A DNA stretch of 64,000 bases from Acidobacteria bacterium Ga0077534 (GTDB taxonomy: Bacteria > Acidobacteriota > Blastocatellia > Pyrinomonadales > Pyrinomonadaceae), in assembly GCA_001464455.1 (NCBI GenBank), contig LNEI01000012.1, positions 93,192 through 157,191 of the forward strand, given 5' to 3'. Position numbers and translations under genes: made by a program. Position 1 is the first letter of the stretch, and the number at the start of each line of letters is the position of its first letter. Shown here one piece after another: positions 43,386 to 50,974 of the stretch. The notes under the pieces were generated by a model. The model did no database searches. It saw only the letters and a list, made by a program, of their open reading frames with translations, and had not been told where the DNA came from.

Positions 43386-43472
43386 AATAATAAAGTGTCT
43401 TTTTCTAACTACGAAGCTGCCGAACTTCAGGTTCCGACGTTTTGAGGCCGATTTTAAGCTATCATTTTGGGT

Positions 43473-43787
43473 ATGATCCAAATAGTTTTCACAACCGCCT
43501 TGAGCACCGAGGCCGAAGGTCTGGCTGAGGCGATCGTTGAGTCCGGGCTTGCCGCCTGCGTACAGATCCTGCCGCCGATGACTTCGGTCTATGTTTGGGA
43601 AGGAAAGGTTCAGAAAGAACAGGAAAACCTAATGCTGATCAAAACACTTCCCGAAAAATACGACGAACTCGAACGGTTCATTACCGAGAATCACAGTTAC
43701 GACGTGCCCGAGATCGTCGCCGTCGAGGCCGCAAGAGTGTCGGGGCCGTATCTAGCGTGGATGCAGGCAGTTATGGATGCGGAATGA
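43473..43787 (+). CDS. cutA: CutA divalent-ion tolerance protein
   Basis: A 104-residue protein from the ATG at 43473; a TTG six bases earlier is possible. MIQIVFTTALSTEAEGLAEA and ESGLAACVQILPPMTSVYVW contain the family core (GLAACV followed by SVYxWEGK). The motif HSYDVPEIVAV with W at GPYLAWMQAV completes it. CutA forms a very stable trimer with a ferredoxin-like fold resembling PII. It was named for copper tolerance, but its true role is unsettled. Stands alone, convergent with the LOG-family gene. Confidence 0.93.
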   Translation: MIQIVFTTALSTEAEGLAEAIVESGLAACVQILPPMTSVYVWEGKVQKEQENLMLIKTLPEKYDELERFITENHSYDVPEIVAVEAARVSGPYLAWMQAVMDAE

Positions 43788-43815
43788 TCCGCCGAATACG
43801 AGAATTCTGACTCCA

Positions 43816-44604
43816 CTATTTCTCGTCTTCGCTAACTTCCACGCCCGCTTCGCAGGTCGAGATGATAAAATCGACCGCATCTTTCGGCGAGTCGGTCAGG
43901 TGGATCAGGCTCAGATCCTCAGGGCTGATCATCTTTTCGTTGAGCATCGTCGTTGTTAGCCACGCCAGCATTCCGCGCCAGTATTGAGAGCCGAAGAGCA
44001 CGACAGGGAAGTTGCGGATCTTCTTGGTTTGGATCAGCGTGAGTGCCTCGAAAAGCTCGTCCATCGTGCCAAAACCGCCCGGGAAGATGACGTAGGCGTT
44101 GGAGTATTTGATGAACATGGTCTTTCGGACCATGAAGTATTTGAACGTCAGCGACTTGGTGAGGTACGGGTTTGCCTGCTGCTCGAAGGGCAGCTCGATG
44201 TTGCAGCCGACTGAGACGGCTCCTACTTCGTACGCCCCTTGATTTCCCGCCTGCATGATCCCCGGTCCGCCGCCGGTGATGATCTCAAATCCAGCCTGGC
44301 CCAGTAATTTGGCAGTCTCGGTTGCCGCGAGATACATCGGGTCTTCGGGATGTGTGCGAGCAGATCCGAAGATAGAAACTCCCCGCGTGATCGTCGCCAG
44401 CTCGTCAAAGCCATTAACAAACTCACCCAGAATGCGGAAAACTCGCCACGAATCGGACGTTCGATACAGATCTTCCGGCTCCGGCGAACGCAGAAGTATC
44501 TCGTCGTCGGTCAGATGCCAGTAGCCCGGAGCGGTCTCGCGTTCCTTTGCATCGGCGACGGTTTGGGGTACCGCTGGTTTTACGGATTTTGGATTGTTTG
44601 CCAT
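43816..44604 (-). CDS. LOG-family Rossmann protein (TIGR00730 type)
   Basis: A 262-residue protein. The nucleotide-binding core has VSIFGSARTHPEDPMYLAAT, IITGGGPGIMQAGNQGAYE and the family signature PGGFGTMDELFEALTLIQT. The N-terminal ~75 residues are an extra charged extension. LOG enzymes release free cytokinin bases from nucleoside monophosphates, and bacterial homologues act as AMP/pyrimidine nucleotide nucleosidases (PpnN-like). The exact substrate is not readable. The leader is wholly occupied by an inverted-repeat element that runs back to the fabI stop codon; no Shine-Dalgarno is visible. Confidence 0.88.
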   Translation of the reverse strand: MANNPKSVKPAVPQTVADAKERETAPGYWHLTDDEILLRSPEPEDLYRTSDSWRVFRILGEFVNGFDELATITRGVSIFGSARTHPEDPMYLAATETAKLLGQAGFEIITGGGPGIMQAGNQGAYEVGAVSVGCNIELPFEQQANPYLTKSLTFKYFMVRKTMFIKYSNAYVIFPGGFGTMDELFEALTLIQTKKIRNFPVVLFGSQYWRGMLAWLTTTMLNEKMISPEDLSLIHLTDSPKDAVDFIISTCEAGVEVSEDEK

Positions 44605-44610
44605 ATGTAT

Positions 44611-44719
44611 AGTTTTGGAAGTTGGGAAAGTTTAGGAAGTTTGGGAAGTTTTCGGAGTCAGGAAGAGCGTCTCCGCCTTCCAAGACTTCCTAGACTTCCC
44701 AGACTTCCCAGACTGCCCA
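44611..44719. repeat. Inverted-repeat element filling the fabI-LOG gap
   Basis: The left side holds tandem words GGAAGTTGGGAAAGTTTAGG and AAGTTTGGGAAGTT; the right side holds ACTTCCTAGACTTCCCAGAC and TTCCCAGACTGCCC, the mirrored words. GGGAAGT (44643-44649) and ACTTCCC (44703-44709) are exact complements; other pairs include G-T wobbles. It begins directly at the fabI stop codon and ends about 7-10 nt before the LOG-gene ATG. Confidence 0.82.
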
Positions 44720-45481
44720 TCAGATTCCCATGATGTTGTAACCGCAATCTACGTAGATCGTCTCGCCGGTGATGCCGGTTGAGAGGTCGCTGACCAGGAA
44801 CAATGCGGTATTTCCTACTTCCTGTACCGTTACGTTGCGTTTCATCGGTGCCTTTTCGCCGACGTAGCCGAGTAGCGAGCCCATGTTCTTTACCCCACGA
44901 GCCGATAAAGTATTGATCGGACCCGCACTGATGGCGTTCACGCGGATGTTGTTCTTGCCGAGGTCTGCGGCTAAATAGCGTACCGATGATTCCAGAGCGG
45001 CTTTCGCAACGCCCATGACGTTGTAGCTGGGCACAACCTTTTCGGCACCGTAATAGCTCATCGTTACGATACTTCCGCCTTCGCTCATCAGCGGCGACGC
45101 GGCCAGGGCTACCTGTGTGAGCGAAAACGCACTGACCTCGAGAGCCGTGCGAAAAGCTTCGCGGGTCGTCGTAACAAACTCGCCTTCGAGAGCCTCTTTC
45201 GGCGCAAACGCGATCGAGTGGATCACAAAATCCAGCTTTCCGAACTTGTCCCCAACCGCCGCAAATGCTGCGTCAACGTCGGCTTGGTTGGTCACGTCAC
45301 ACGGCACGACCAGCGAATCGGGCAGCTCGCCCGCGAGCTTCTCGACATTCTCCTTCAGCCGCTCACCCTGATAGGTAAACGCCATCCTCGCCCCATGTTC
45401 CCCACAAGCCGCCGCACAAGCCCAAGCGATCGAACGCTTGTTCGCGACGCCGAATATCATTCCGATTTTGTCCTTTAACAT
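44720..45481 (-). CDS. fabI: Enoyl-[acyl-carrier-protein] reductase (NADH), FabI
   Basis: A 253-residue short-chain dehydrogenase. The N-terminus MLKDKIGMIFGVANKRSIAW has the altered Gly motif (GVANxxSIAWA) typical of FabI. The catalytic pair is Tyr-x6-Lys in PSYNVMGVAKAALESS, preceded by MSYYGAEKV. NNIRVNAISAGPINTLSARG and GYNIMGI complete the family pattern. It performs the last reduction of each fatty-acid elongation cycle and is the target of triclosan-like compounds. A full tandem-word arm touches the start codon, so no Shine-Dalgarno is visible. Confidence 0.95.
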   Translation of the reverse strand: MLKDKIGMIFGVANKRSIAWACAAACGEHGARMAFTYQGERLKENVEKLAGELPDSLVVPCDVTNQADVDAAFAAVGDKFGKLDFVIHSIAFAPKEALEGEFVTTTREAFRTALEVSAFSLTQVALAASPLMSEGGSIVTMSYYGAEKVVPSYNVMGVAKAALESSVRYLAADLGKNNIRVNAISAGPINTLSARGVKNMGSLLGYVGEKAPMKRNVTVQEVGNTALFLVSDLSTGITGETIYVDCGYNIMGI

Positions 45482-45534
45482 AGTAGTCGGTAGTCAGTAG
45501 TCGGTAATCGGTAGTCAGTGGTCAGAGTAGTCTG
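45482..45534. repeat. Left arm of inverted-repeat element, abutting the fabI start
   Basis: Tandem copies of a word like GTAGTCGGTAGTCA fill the gap from the fabI start codon to near the four-helix-bundle stop. TAGTCGGTAGTC (45484-45495) is the exact reverse complement of GACTACCGACTA (45906-45917) on the other side of that gene. Confidence 0.88.
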
Positions 45535-45541
45535 TAGGCCT

Positions 45542-45898
45542 CTAACGGGCATTTCTTATTGCTCGCATGTATGAAGCCAGCATTCTACTGACAGTTTCCA
45601 AGTCGTCCGATAGTTCTTTTGTGTCTCCGTATCCAAGGTCTCTTGCAAGTATCAGGTAGTATCGGCACTCTTCGAGTGAACCTTGCGCGATATTATAATA
45701 GCGTAGCTTATCCGCATTCCCGGCCTTTTTAAACCCTTCTGCAAAGTTGGCCGGGATCGAAACCGCTGCCCGTCGAAGTTGGGATGTTAGGCCAAACATT
45801 TCATGCTTTGGGAAATTTTCTGTAAGCCCATAGATAGCAAGAACCCAACGGTGTGCCCGCTGCCAAACCTCCACATCCTGGAACGTTTTTGATGTCAT
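45542..45898 (-). CDS. Four-helix-bundle protein, second copy
   Basis: A 118-residue helical protein of the same family as the one at 16181, but well diverged. It begins MTSKTFQDVEVWQRAHRWVL (family F.DLEVWQ.A), continues with MFGLTSQLRRAAVSIPANFA and EGFKKAGNADKLRYYNIAQG, and ends with a basic helix. The SIPANFAEG loop is the family signature. As with the first copy, the gene is enclosed by arms made of tandem words in opposite orientation, and it sits between genes of one direction (membrane protein and fabI). The arm upstream comes within a few bases of its ATG. Confidence 0.9.
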   Translation of the reverse strand: MTSKTFQDVEVWQRAHRWVLAIYGLTENFPKHEMFGLTSQLRRAAVSIPANFAEGFKKAGNADKLRYYNIAQGSLEECRYYLILARDLGYGDTKELSDDLETVSRMLASYMRAIRNAR

Positions 45899-45921
45899 CT
45901 CTACCGACTACCGACTACCGT
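45899..45921. repeat. Right arm of inverted-repeat element at the second four-helix-bundle gene
   Basis: ACTACCGACTACCG words (45901-45920) fill the 23 bp between the stop codon of the membrane-protein gene and the start codon of the four-helix-bundle gene. They mirror the arm at 45482-45534. Confidence 0.88.
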
Positions 45922-46683
45922 CTACTCAGAAACATAAACCTTCTGCAGCATCTCAAAATCCAGCAGCCTGATGTCGATGTCGACCGGCGTGTCGGAGAAG
46001 CGTCTGGTGACGAGCATTCCGCGGAGGCGTTCTTCTTCTTCGACGCTGAGTTGCGTGACCAAGACGAGCATTAGCCTTAAACGCAAACGGCTTCGTTGTT
46101 CGACGAGGTTCTTTTTCGCGAGCGTGACCTTCTTAAGCATCGACTCGATCTTTTCCTGCCGCACATCCGGGATCACCAGAAAGGCGACCTCGATGCAGGT
46201 GATCAGGTCGTGCTCGACCATTATGGCGTCGAACGGCGTGCCGCCGATGCTCACATGACGCATGAGCGGCAGATTTTCTTCTTGCTGAACCTGCCTCAGG
46301 GCAAGGTCTTCGGCGACGATGTATGCCGAAAGCAGATCGGCGAGGCCTTCGTCGCCGACCCCGAGCAGGCGGGCGAGTTCACGAACCTCGACATTTACAT
46401 TCTGCCGCTGGATCTCGGGCATTGCGGCATCCCAGCGGATGAATTTGCGATCGTCGACCGCCTCGATCCGCCGACGATTCGCGATATCGATCAGCACGAC
46501 CACCGCAAATATCAGAGCCGCCGCGAGAAATATACCCGCGGCCGCTAGATCGTCAGCCCGCACGGATACGACCACGCCGGCGATCAGCACCACGAAAAGT
46601 ATCAGCGTGACCGCGATCAACGGGTAGTTGCTCTGTTTGCGGTCAAAACGCCGCAGCGAGTTTTCGCTTTTCGTCTCCATCAA
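45922..46683 (-). CDS. Membrane protein with two N-terminal helices, function unknown
   Basis: A 253-residue protein; the first or second Met may be the start. Helices lie at about 21-42 (LIAVTLILFVVLIAGVVVS) and about 47-68 (AGIFLAAALIFAVVVLIDIA). The remaining ~180 residues are cytoplasmic and charged. They include LARLLGVGDEGLADLLSAY, a segment about an exposed 'MVEHDLITCIEVAFLVIPDV' face, and coiled-coil-prone VRQEKIESMLKKVTLAKKNL. No family recognised. It starts 2 nt after the stop of the PfkB-kinase gene, so the two probably share a transcript. Confidence 0.75.
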   Translation of the reverse strand: MMETKSENSLRRFDRKQSNYPLIAVTLILFVVLIAGVVVSVRADDLAAAGIFLAAALIFAVVVLIDIANRRRIEAVDDRKFIRWDAAMPEIQRQNVNVEVRELARLLGVGDEGLADLLSAYIVAEDLALRQVQQEENLPLMRHVSIGGTPFDAIMVEHDLITCIEVAFLVIPDVRQEKIESMLKKVTLAKKNLVEQRSRLRLRLMLVLVTQLSVEEEERLRGMLVTRRFSDTPVDIDIRLLDFEMLQKVYVSE

Positions 46684-46685
46684 AC

Positions 46686-47624
46686 TTACGCCGCTGACGT
46701 GGCCCTTTCAAATGGAATATCGTCAAAATGCGTCATCGTCTTGAACGCCTTGAACCGCTCGTTGATCTCAGGATAATCGAGAGCATCGACCCGTTCCGTG
46801 CCAAACTTCTCGACGTTGAACGAAGCCATCACCGAACCATAGATCATCGCCCGCCGCAGCGTCTCGTCCGTTATCTCGTTCTGAGCGGCGAGGTAGCCCA
46901 TAAAGCCGCCCGCAAACGTGTCGCCCGCACCCGTCGGATCAAATACGCTCTCGAGCGGATAGGCCGGTGCTGCGAAGTAGCCGTCTTTCGTGAATAGCGT
47001 CGCTCCGTATTCGCCGCGCTTGATGACGACGACCTTCGGGCCGATCTCCATGATCTTGCGTGCCGCGACGTGGATGCTCGATTCCTCGGTCAACTGCCGA
47101 GCCTCGGCGTCGTTGATGATGATGCAATCGACGACCTTGATCGTTTCGATCAGGGCGTCCTTCATCGAGGTGATCCAGAAATTCATCGTGTCCATGGCGA
47201 CGAAATTTGCGTCAGGCATCTGTTCGCGGACCTGCTTTTGCAACATCGGAAGGATGTTTGCGAGGAAGAGCAGTTTGGCCGATTTGGAATTATCGCTCAG
47301 CTTCGGCTCGAATGTCTCGAACACATTTAGCTGGGTATCGAGCGTGTGAGCGGTATTCATGTCGTAATCGTAACGCCCGCTCCAGAAGAAGGTCTTGCCC
47401 TCGGGCACTATCTCAATATCGTCGGTGTTGATGAAGTGCCGCTTGAAAACCGCCCATTCCTCATCACCGAAATCACCGCCGACCACGCCTACCGCGTTTA
47501 CCTTTGTGAAAAAACTCGCCGACAGCCCAAAATGCGTGGCCGCGCCGCCCAAGATCTTATCCCGTTTACCAAATGGCGTTTCGAGCGCATCAAACGCGAC
47601 CGAGCCAACTACTGTTAATGACAT
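46686..47624 (-). CDS. PfkB-family sugar or nucleoside kinase
   Basis: A 312-residue ribokinase-fold protein. The N-terminus SLTVVGSVAFDALETPFGKR leads to the first signature ILGGAATHFGLSASFFT. The second signature is DPTGAGDTFAGGFMGYLA, with the catalytic Asp in the GAGD loop and an anion hole. The IINDAEARQLTEES and VVIKRGEYGATLFTKDGYF segments are also standard. The substrate (ribose, adenosine, fructose-like or other) cannot be told. Cytoplasmic. The membrane-protein gene follows 2 nt after it. Upstream lies a 540-bp repeat-bearing gap without a convincing gene. Confidence 0.9.
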   Translation of the reverse strand: MSLTVVGSVAFDALETPFGKRDKILGGAATHFGLSASFFTKVNAVGVVGGDFGDEEWAVFKRHFINTDDIEIVPEGKTFFWSGRYDYDMNTAHTLDTQLNVFETFEPKLSDNSKSAKLLFLANILPMLQKQVREQMPDANFVAMDTMNFWITSMKDALIETIKVVDCIIINDAEARQLTEESSIHVAARKIMEIGPKVVVIKRGEYGATLFTKDGYFAAPAYPLESVFDPTGAGDTFAGGFMGYLAAQNEITDETLRRAMIYGSVMASFNVEKFGTERVDALDYPEINERFKAFKTMTHFDDIPFERATSAA

Positions 47625-47728
47625 GTTGTTATATAAATCTCCAAGAAAATTGCAAAACCAATATTTTACACGTTAATGAATGCTTTGACCATAGATCGAA
47701 GATAAGGGTAGTGCTTCGGTTTCAATCC

Positions 47729-47812
47729 TTTGTGATCTCTGCGTCCTCACTTTGTGGACTCTGTGTTTAGAAAAACCTTAAACACAGAGATCACAACGGG
47801 ATGACACAAAGG
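47729..47812. repeat. Inverted-repeat element with CTCTGTG/CTCTGCG words
   Basis: CTCTGTGTTTA (47759-47769) and TAAACACAGAG (47779-47789) are an exact 11-bp inverted repeat with a 9-bp loop. The outer words continue the mirror (TTTGTGATCTCTGCGTCC against GATCACAACGGG, ACTTTGTGG against CACAAAGG). It lies in the gap 47625-48163, which has no convincing gene. Confidence 0.75.
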
Positions 47813-47878
47813 CCACCGAGTTAGATAAGGCAGTGGGTTTGTTTGAATTTGCTCATGCCTATACTTCTTCTCAGCGAT

Positions 47879-47980
47879 CTCCGCGTCCCCCTCCGCGACC
47901 TCTGCGTGGAATCCAAGATGAGGAGTTTGCAAGAGAATTCCTCGCAGAGTTCGCCGAGAGCAGACGCGGAGTCCGCAGAG
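47879..47980. repeat. Inverted-repeat element with CTCCGCG/CTCTGCG words
   Basis: CTCCGCGTC (47879-47887) mirrors GACGCGGAG (47963-47971), and CTCTGCG (47900-47906) mirrors CGCAGAG (47943-47949). Both arms are tandem words of the same type, so they could form a long imperfect hairpin. Neither end abuts a clear gene start. Confidence 0.75.
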
Positions 47981-48163
47981 CAAAACCGTACGACTATTCA
48001 AATTACCCAGACGAGCCGCGAAGAACGCCAATTAAATCTTACATTTACGGCCAAACCACGCAGAATGCTACAAGATCAGCGTTTTGCGTCAATTTACGCA
48101 TAATTGTACGATCCGTGCGGAATGGCATTCCATTTTCGGTCGTTTTCGGTTAGCGTTTTATCT

Positions 48164-48595
48164 ATGAACACGCGTACCGCATCTGGCAGCCGATCGGCCC
48201 TTTCGAACAACCGCTTCTCAACCCGCGTCGACGAACAGCTAGCGTTTATCGACCGCGTTTGTGATCTGTTGATCAAAAGCCGCTCGATCGACGGCTATTC
48301 TTACTTTCCGCTGAGCGAAGTTGTCGCGACCGCCGGCGGCGAGGATGTCTTGCCACGCTCCACGTGTTGCCCGGATGCCCGCATGTTCACTTTGCAAGAC
48401 CTGGCAACAGATCTCGATATCGACTCGATCGGCGATCACAAATTCACTCCACCCCAAACCGTCCGTTCCGCTGAGCTCGTGGACGGATGCGTTTCATCGG
48501 CCAAGCCCGAATGTGGGGTCGATCTTCGAGGCACGTACGCCATTCCCGCATTGCTCGTCGATTCGGCCAAACCTCGCGGATCGCCCGCCGTCTGA
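48164..48595 (+). CDS. Possible small protein, unsupported by homology
   Basis: 143 residues from the ATG at 48164. The first half looks protein-like: RVDEQLAFIDRVCDLLIKSR is an amphipathic helix, and FTLQDLATDLDIDSI could be another. The second half (ECGVDLRGTYAIPALLVDSA and the end KPRGSPAV) looks like translated repeat-rich DNA. No signal peptide, domain or Shine-Dalgarno is clear. It may be a real short gene with a degraded 3' end or a chance frame in a repeat-rich gap. I do not recognise it. Confidence 0.3.
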   Translation: MNTRTASGSRSALSNNRFSTRVDEQLAFIDRVCDLLIKSRSIDGYSYFPLSEVVATAGGEDVLPRSTCCPDARMFTLQDLATDLDIDSIGDHKFTPPQTVRSAELVDGCVSSAKPECGVDLRGTYAIPALLVDSAKPRGSPAV

Positions 48596-48670
48596 TCGCT
48601 GCGTGAAACTCCACCTTCGGCCTTTTGACTAGATCTTTGAAAATTTTGGGACGCATGAGCAGGTTTCAGC

Positions 48671-48771
48671 CGATCGCTATCGCTCGCGGTTCTGCCACGA
48701 GCTCAGGGCGCGTCGGAGCCCCCCGGTCGCTATCGCTCTCGGTTCTGACAGGAGTCTGGGATGCGTCGGAG
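48671..48771. repeat. Two-copy direct repeat, 53-bp period
   Basis: A ~48-bp unit starting CGATCGCTATCGCTCGCGGT (48671-48718) recurs as CGGTCGCTATCGCTCTCGGT (48724-48771). Both end in a GCGTCGGAG word. Related GCGTCGGAGTT words occur again near 48870. The whole stretch 48596-48881 holds no gene I can support. Confidence 0.7.
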
Positions 48772-48881
48772 TTACACGTTCGCGACTGCGTGCTGTTCTG
48801 AGTTTGCGACGCGAACTTCAAAGCCTTTCGCGAGCTGACAGTTTGGGACGCAACTCGCACCGGAAGCGCGTCGGAGTTGCT

Positions 48882-49286
48882 TCATCGAACTTCCTGCGAG
48901 CCGAGCCGCCAGGGCGGGTCTTTGCGGTTTTTGCCTGCGTGGAAAAGGCAGATCTTGTTGCCGTTTGGATCTTTCAGGTAAGCCTGACGCCACAGCCATG
49001 GACGGTCGGTCGGGTCTTCGTCGAAGTGCAGGCCGAGTTTTTTCAGGCGTATGACCTCGGCGTCGAGGTCTTCGCATTCGAAGTAAAGCACGATATTGTC
49101 GATCGGCTGATGAGGCGGGAATTCATTGACCGACAAAGTCGCGTCGCCATCAGGACACTCAAGCCGGGCGTAACGCGGCAGCGAATCGACAATACGACGC
49201 AGGCCAAGTTTTTCAAAGAACTCGACGGTTTCGATCGTTTTGTCGGAGTAGAAACGGGCGACAGACCTTCCGATACGCCGCTGTCG
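48882..49286 (-). pseudogene. Glyoxalase/VOC-family gene lacking a proper start
   Basis: The frame is open from 49286 (just after a TAG) to 48882. It encodes a typical vicinal-oxygen-chelate domain: ARFYSDKTIETVEFFEKLGL, RYARLECPDGDATLSVNEFP, DNIVLYFECEDLDAEVIRLK, WRQAYLKDPNGNKICLFHAG. No ATG or GTG precedes the conserved first strand. The only in-frame start codon, TTG at 49136, lies about 50 residues too late. The DNA just upstream is a REP-like palindrome cluster (GCTATC-TAC-GATAGC), so the original 5' end was probably replaced. An undetected rare start codon is the alternative. Confidence 0.6.
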
Positions 49287-49370
49287 CTATCTACGATAGC
49301 TCGGACGCATTGAGATGGAAACCCAGGGCTAACGCCCTGGGCTACATGCTATTGCCATCTACGATGGCTA
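49285..49370. repeat. REP-like palindrome cluster
   Basis: Three small perfect hairpins occur in a row: GCTATC-TAC-GATAGC (49286-49300), CCCAGGGC-TAAC-GCCCTGGG (49322-49341) and GCCATC-TAC-GATGGC (49354-49368). The first and third share the core ATCTACGAT. They separate the VOC gene remnant from the next gene. Confidence 0.8.
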
Positions 49371-49380
49371 AAGCCCCAGA

Positions 49381-49833
49381 TCAGGATCCCTTGATCTTTG
49401 ACAATGTCTTTTGGGCCTCGACGACGAACTTGCTTTCGGGATATTTATCGACAACCGTCGACAGATACGCGACCGCGTCGGAGCGCAATTTTTCGGGAGC
49501 GAACTTTTCTTTTTCCTTCTCTGATCGCAAGTCGATCTTCTGCTTGCCCTTACCCTCGGCCAGATAATAGCTGCTCATTCCGGCCAGATAAAGAAACTCG
49601 TCCATCTGCGAAAACTCAGGATACGCCGCATAGGTCTCCTCAAACCGCAGCAAGACCTGTTTGTAGGCTCGCTTTAACGGAGCAAACGCCTGCTTCGCAA
49701 CATCAAGATTATGCTTAGCATCAGCCTCAAGGATCGGATCGCGAGCGATCGCAGGCGTGGGATTGCGCTGGGCAAATGCCGGGGTGACGGTCAACAGGAT
49801 AAGAAAAACAAAAGCGACAAGGAATTTGTTCAT
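49381..49833 (-). CDS. Secreted helical protein, TPR/BamD-like
   Basis: 150 residues from the ATG at 49833. MNKFLVAFVFLILLTVTPAF is a signal peptide cut near AFAQ; an upstream Met (6 residues earlier) is less likely. The mature part is helical with two TPR-like pairs: VLLRFEETYAAYPEFSQMDE, FLYLAGMSSYYLAEGKGKQK and AVAYLSTVVDKYPESKFVVE. The AxxYLxxxxxxYPxSxF pattern resembles BamD/YbgF tetratricopeptide modules. There is no lipobox. Likely periplasmic scaffold; partner unknown. Confidence 0.75.
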   Translation of the reverse strand: MNKFLVAFVFLILLTVTPAFAQRNPTPAIARDPILEADAKHNLDVAKQAFAPLKRAYKQVLLRFEETYAAYPEFSQMDEFLYLAGMSSYYLAEGKGKQKIDLRSEKEKEKFAPEKLRSDAVAYLSTVVDKYPESKFVVEAQKTLSKIKGS

Positions 49834-49872
49834 AAGAACTAAGAGATGCAATTAGGGGTCAGTTCGTTTACC

Positions 49873-50090
49873 GTCGCTGAAGGCGACGAAGATAATAGCC
49901 TGGGGTGGAGGCTCTGCGGAACCCCAGGATAGATTCCAAAATCATTTCTGCTCGCTGAAGGCGAGCAACTCTCGCAAGTCCATCAGGTGCGACCCTTTCA
50001 GGGTCGGTTCTCAGTTTATGGCATACCTGGGGTTTCACTCGCAAAGCTTCGTTGCACCCCAAGGCTATTATCTTTGTCGCCTTCAGCGAC
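49873..50090. repeat. Long inverted repeat with internal hairpins
   Basis: Arms 49873-49907 (starting GTCGCTGAAGGCGACGAAGA) and 50055-50090 (ending TCGCCTTCAGCGAC) are near-perfect reverse complements over about 35 bp, around a 147-bp centre. The centre contains GCTCGC-TGAAG-GCGAGC and CGACCC-TTTC-AGGGTCG hairpins. REP/BIME-like; it lies just downstream of mtnP. Confidence 0.88.
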
Positions 50091-50101
50091 AGGCGACCGG
50101 G

Positions 50102-50974
50102 CTATTGCCGATACTTTCCAATGATCGCGTCAAGTTTCTTCGCCGTCTCCGCGGGCCAGCTATCCGGTGCCGTAAAGATCGCGTTCTTTATCGCGTCGGA
50201 GTATTGGTTTGGCGTTTCTTTGGCGGCGACGCGTTTTACGGCGTCTTTCATTACTAGTTGGGCGTTGCGGACGTTAAGCCCAAGGGTTTCAATGACCATC
50301 TCGGCGGTGACGTCGTCGTGGCCTTCGTACCAGCAGTCGTAGTCGGTGACGAGGGCGAGCGTGGCATAGGCGATCTCGGCTTCGCGTGCGAGCTTGGCTT
50401 CCTGCAGGTTGGTCATGCCGATGATGTCCATGCCCCATTGGCGATAGACGTTCGATTCGGCCTTGGTCGAGAACGCCGGGCCTTCCATACAGATGTATGT
50501 GCCGCCGCGATGTGTTTTGACGCCGACGGTATTGCACGAAGCCTCGAGAATATCGCCAAGCTCATCGCAAACCGGATGTGCGAACGTCACGTGGCCGACG
50601 ATGCCGTTGCCAAAAAAGGTCGATTCGTGAGCACGAGCACGCGTGCGGTCGAAGAATTGATCGGGGATCACAAAATCGGTCGGAGCGTATTTCTCCTGAA
50701 GCGAACCGACAGCCGAGACCGACAAAATATACTCGACGCCGAGCATCTTCATCGCGTAGATGTTCGCCCGAAAGGGAAGTTCGCTCGGCAGAAACTTATG
50801 TCCACGAGCATGACGCGGCAAGAACGCCACAGTAACGCCATCGAGTTCGCCAACGATAAACGCATCCGAAGGCGGCCCAAATGGCGTTTCAACGGGAACT
50901 TCCCGAACATTTTCAAGCTCCGGCATCTGGTACAAACCACTGCCGCCGATGATTCCGATCTTTACTTGTTCCAT
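50102..50974 (-). CDS. mtnP: S-methyl-5'-thioadenosine phosphorylase
   Basis: A 290-residue purine-phosphorylase fold. It begins [19 protein letters not shown], has the phosphate-binding loop [40 protein letters not shown] and the substrate loop [39 protein letters not shown] and [19 protein letters not shown] follow. MtnP releases adenine and methylthioribose-1-phosphate from methylthioadenosine, the by-product of polyamine synthesis. Asp in VTDYDCW supports adenine over 6-oxopurine specificity. Its ATG directly follows the TAA of the TPR gene (TAAATG), so they are likely co-translated. Confidence 0.94.
   Translation of the reverse strand: MEQVKIGIIGGSGLYQMPELENVREVPVETPFGPPSDAFIVGELDGVTVAFLPRHARGHKFLPSELPFRANIYAMKMLGVEYILSVSAVGSLQEKYAPTDFVIPDQFFDRTRARAHESTFFGNGIVGHVTFAHPVCDELGDILEASCNTVGVKTHRGGTYICMEGPAFSTKAESNVYRQWGMDIIGMTNLQEAKLAREAEIAYATLALVTDYDCWYEGHDDVTAEMVIETLGLNVRNAQLVMKDAVKRVAAKETPNQYSDAIKNAIFTAPDSWPAETAKKLDAIIGKYRQ

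Noticed and set aside
48804..49313. Plus-strand 169-codon frame over the VOC remnant
   Set aside because: The minus strand gives a clear VOC domain; the plus-strand product has no recognisable features.
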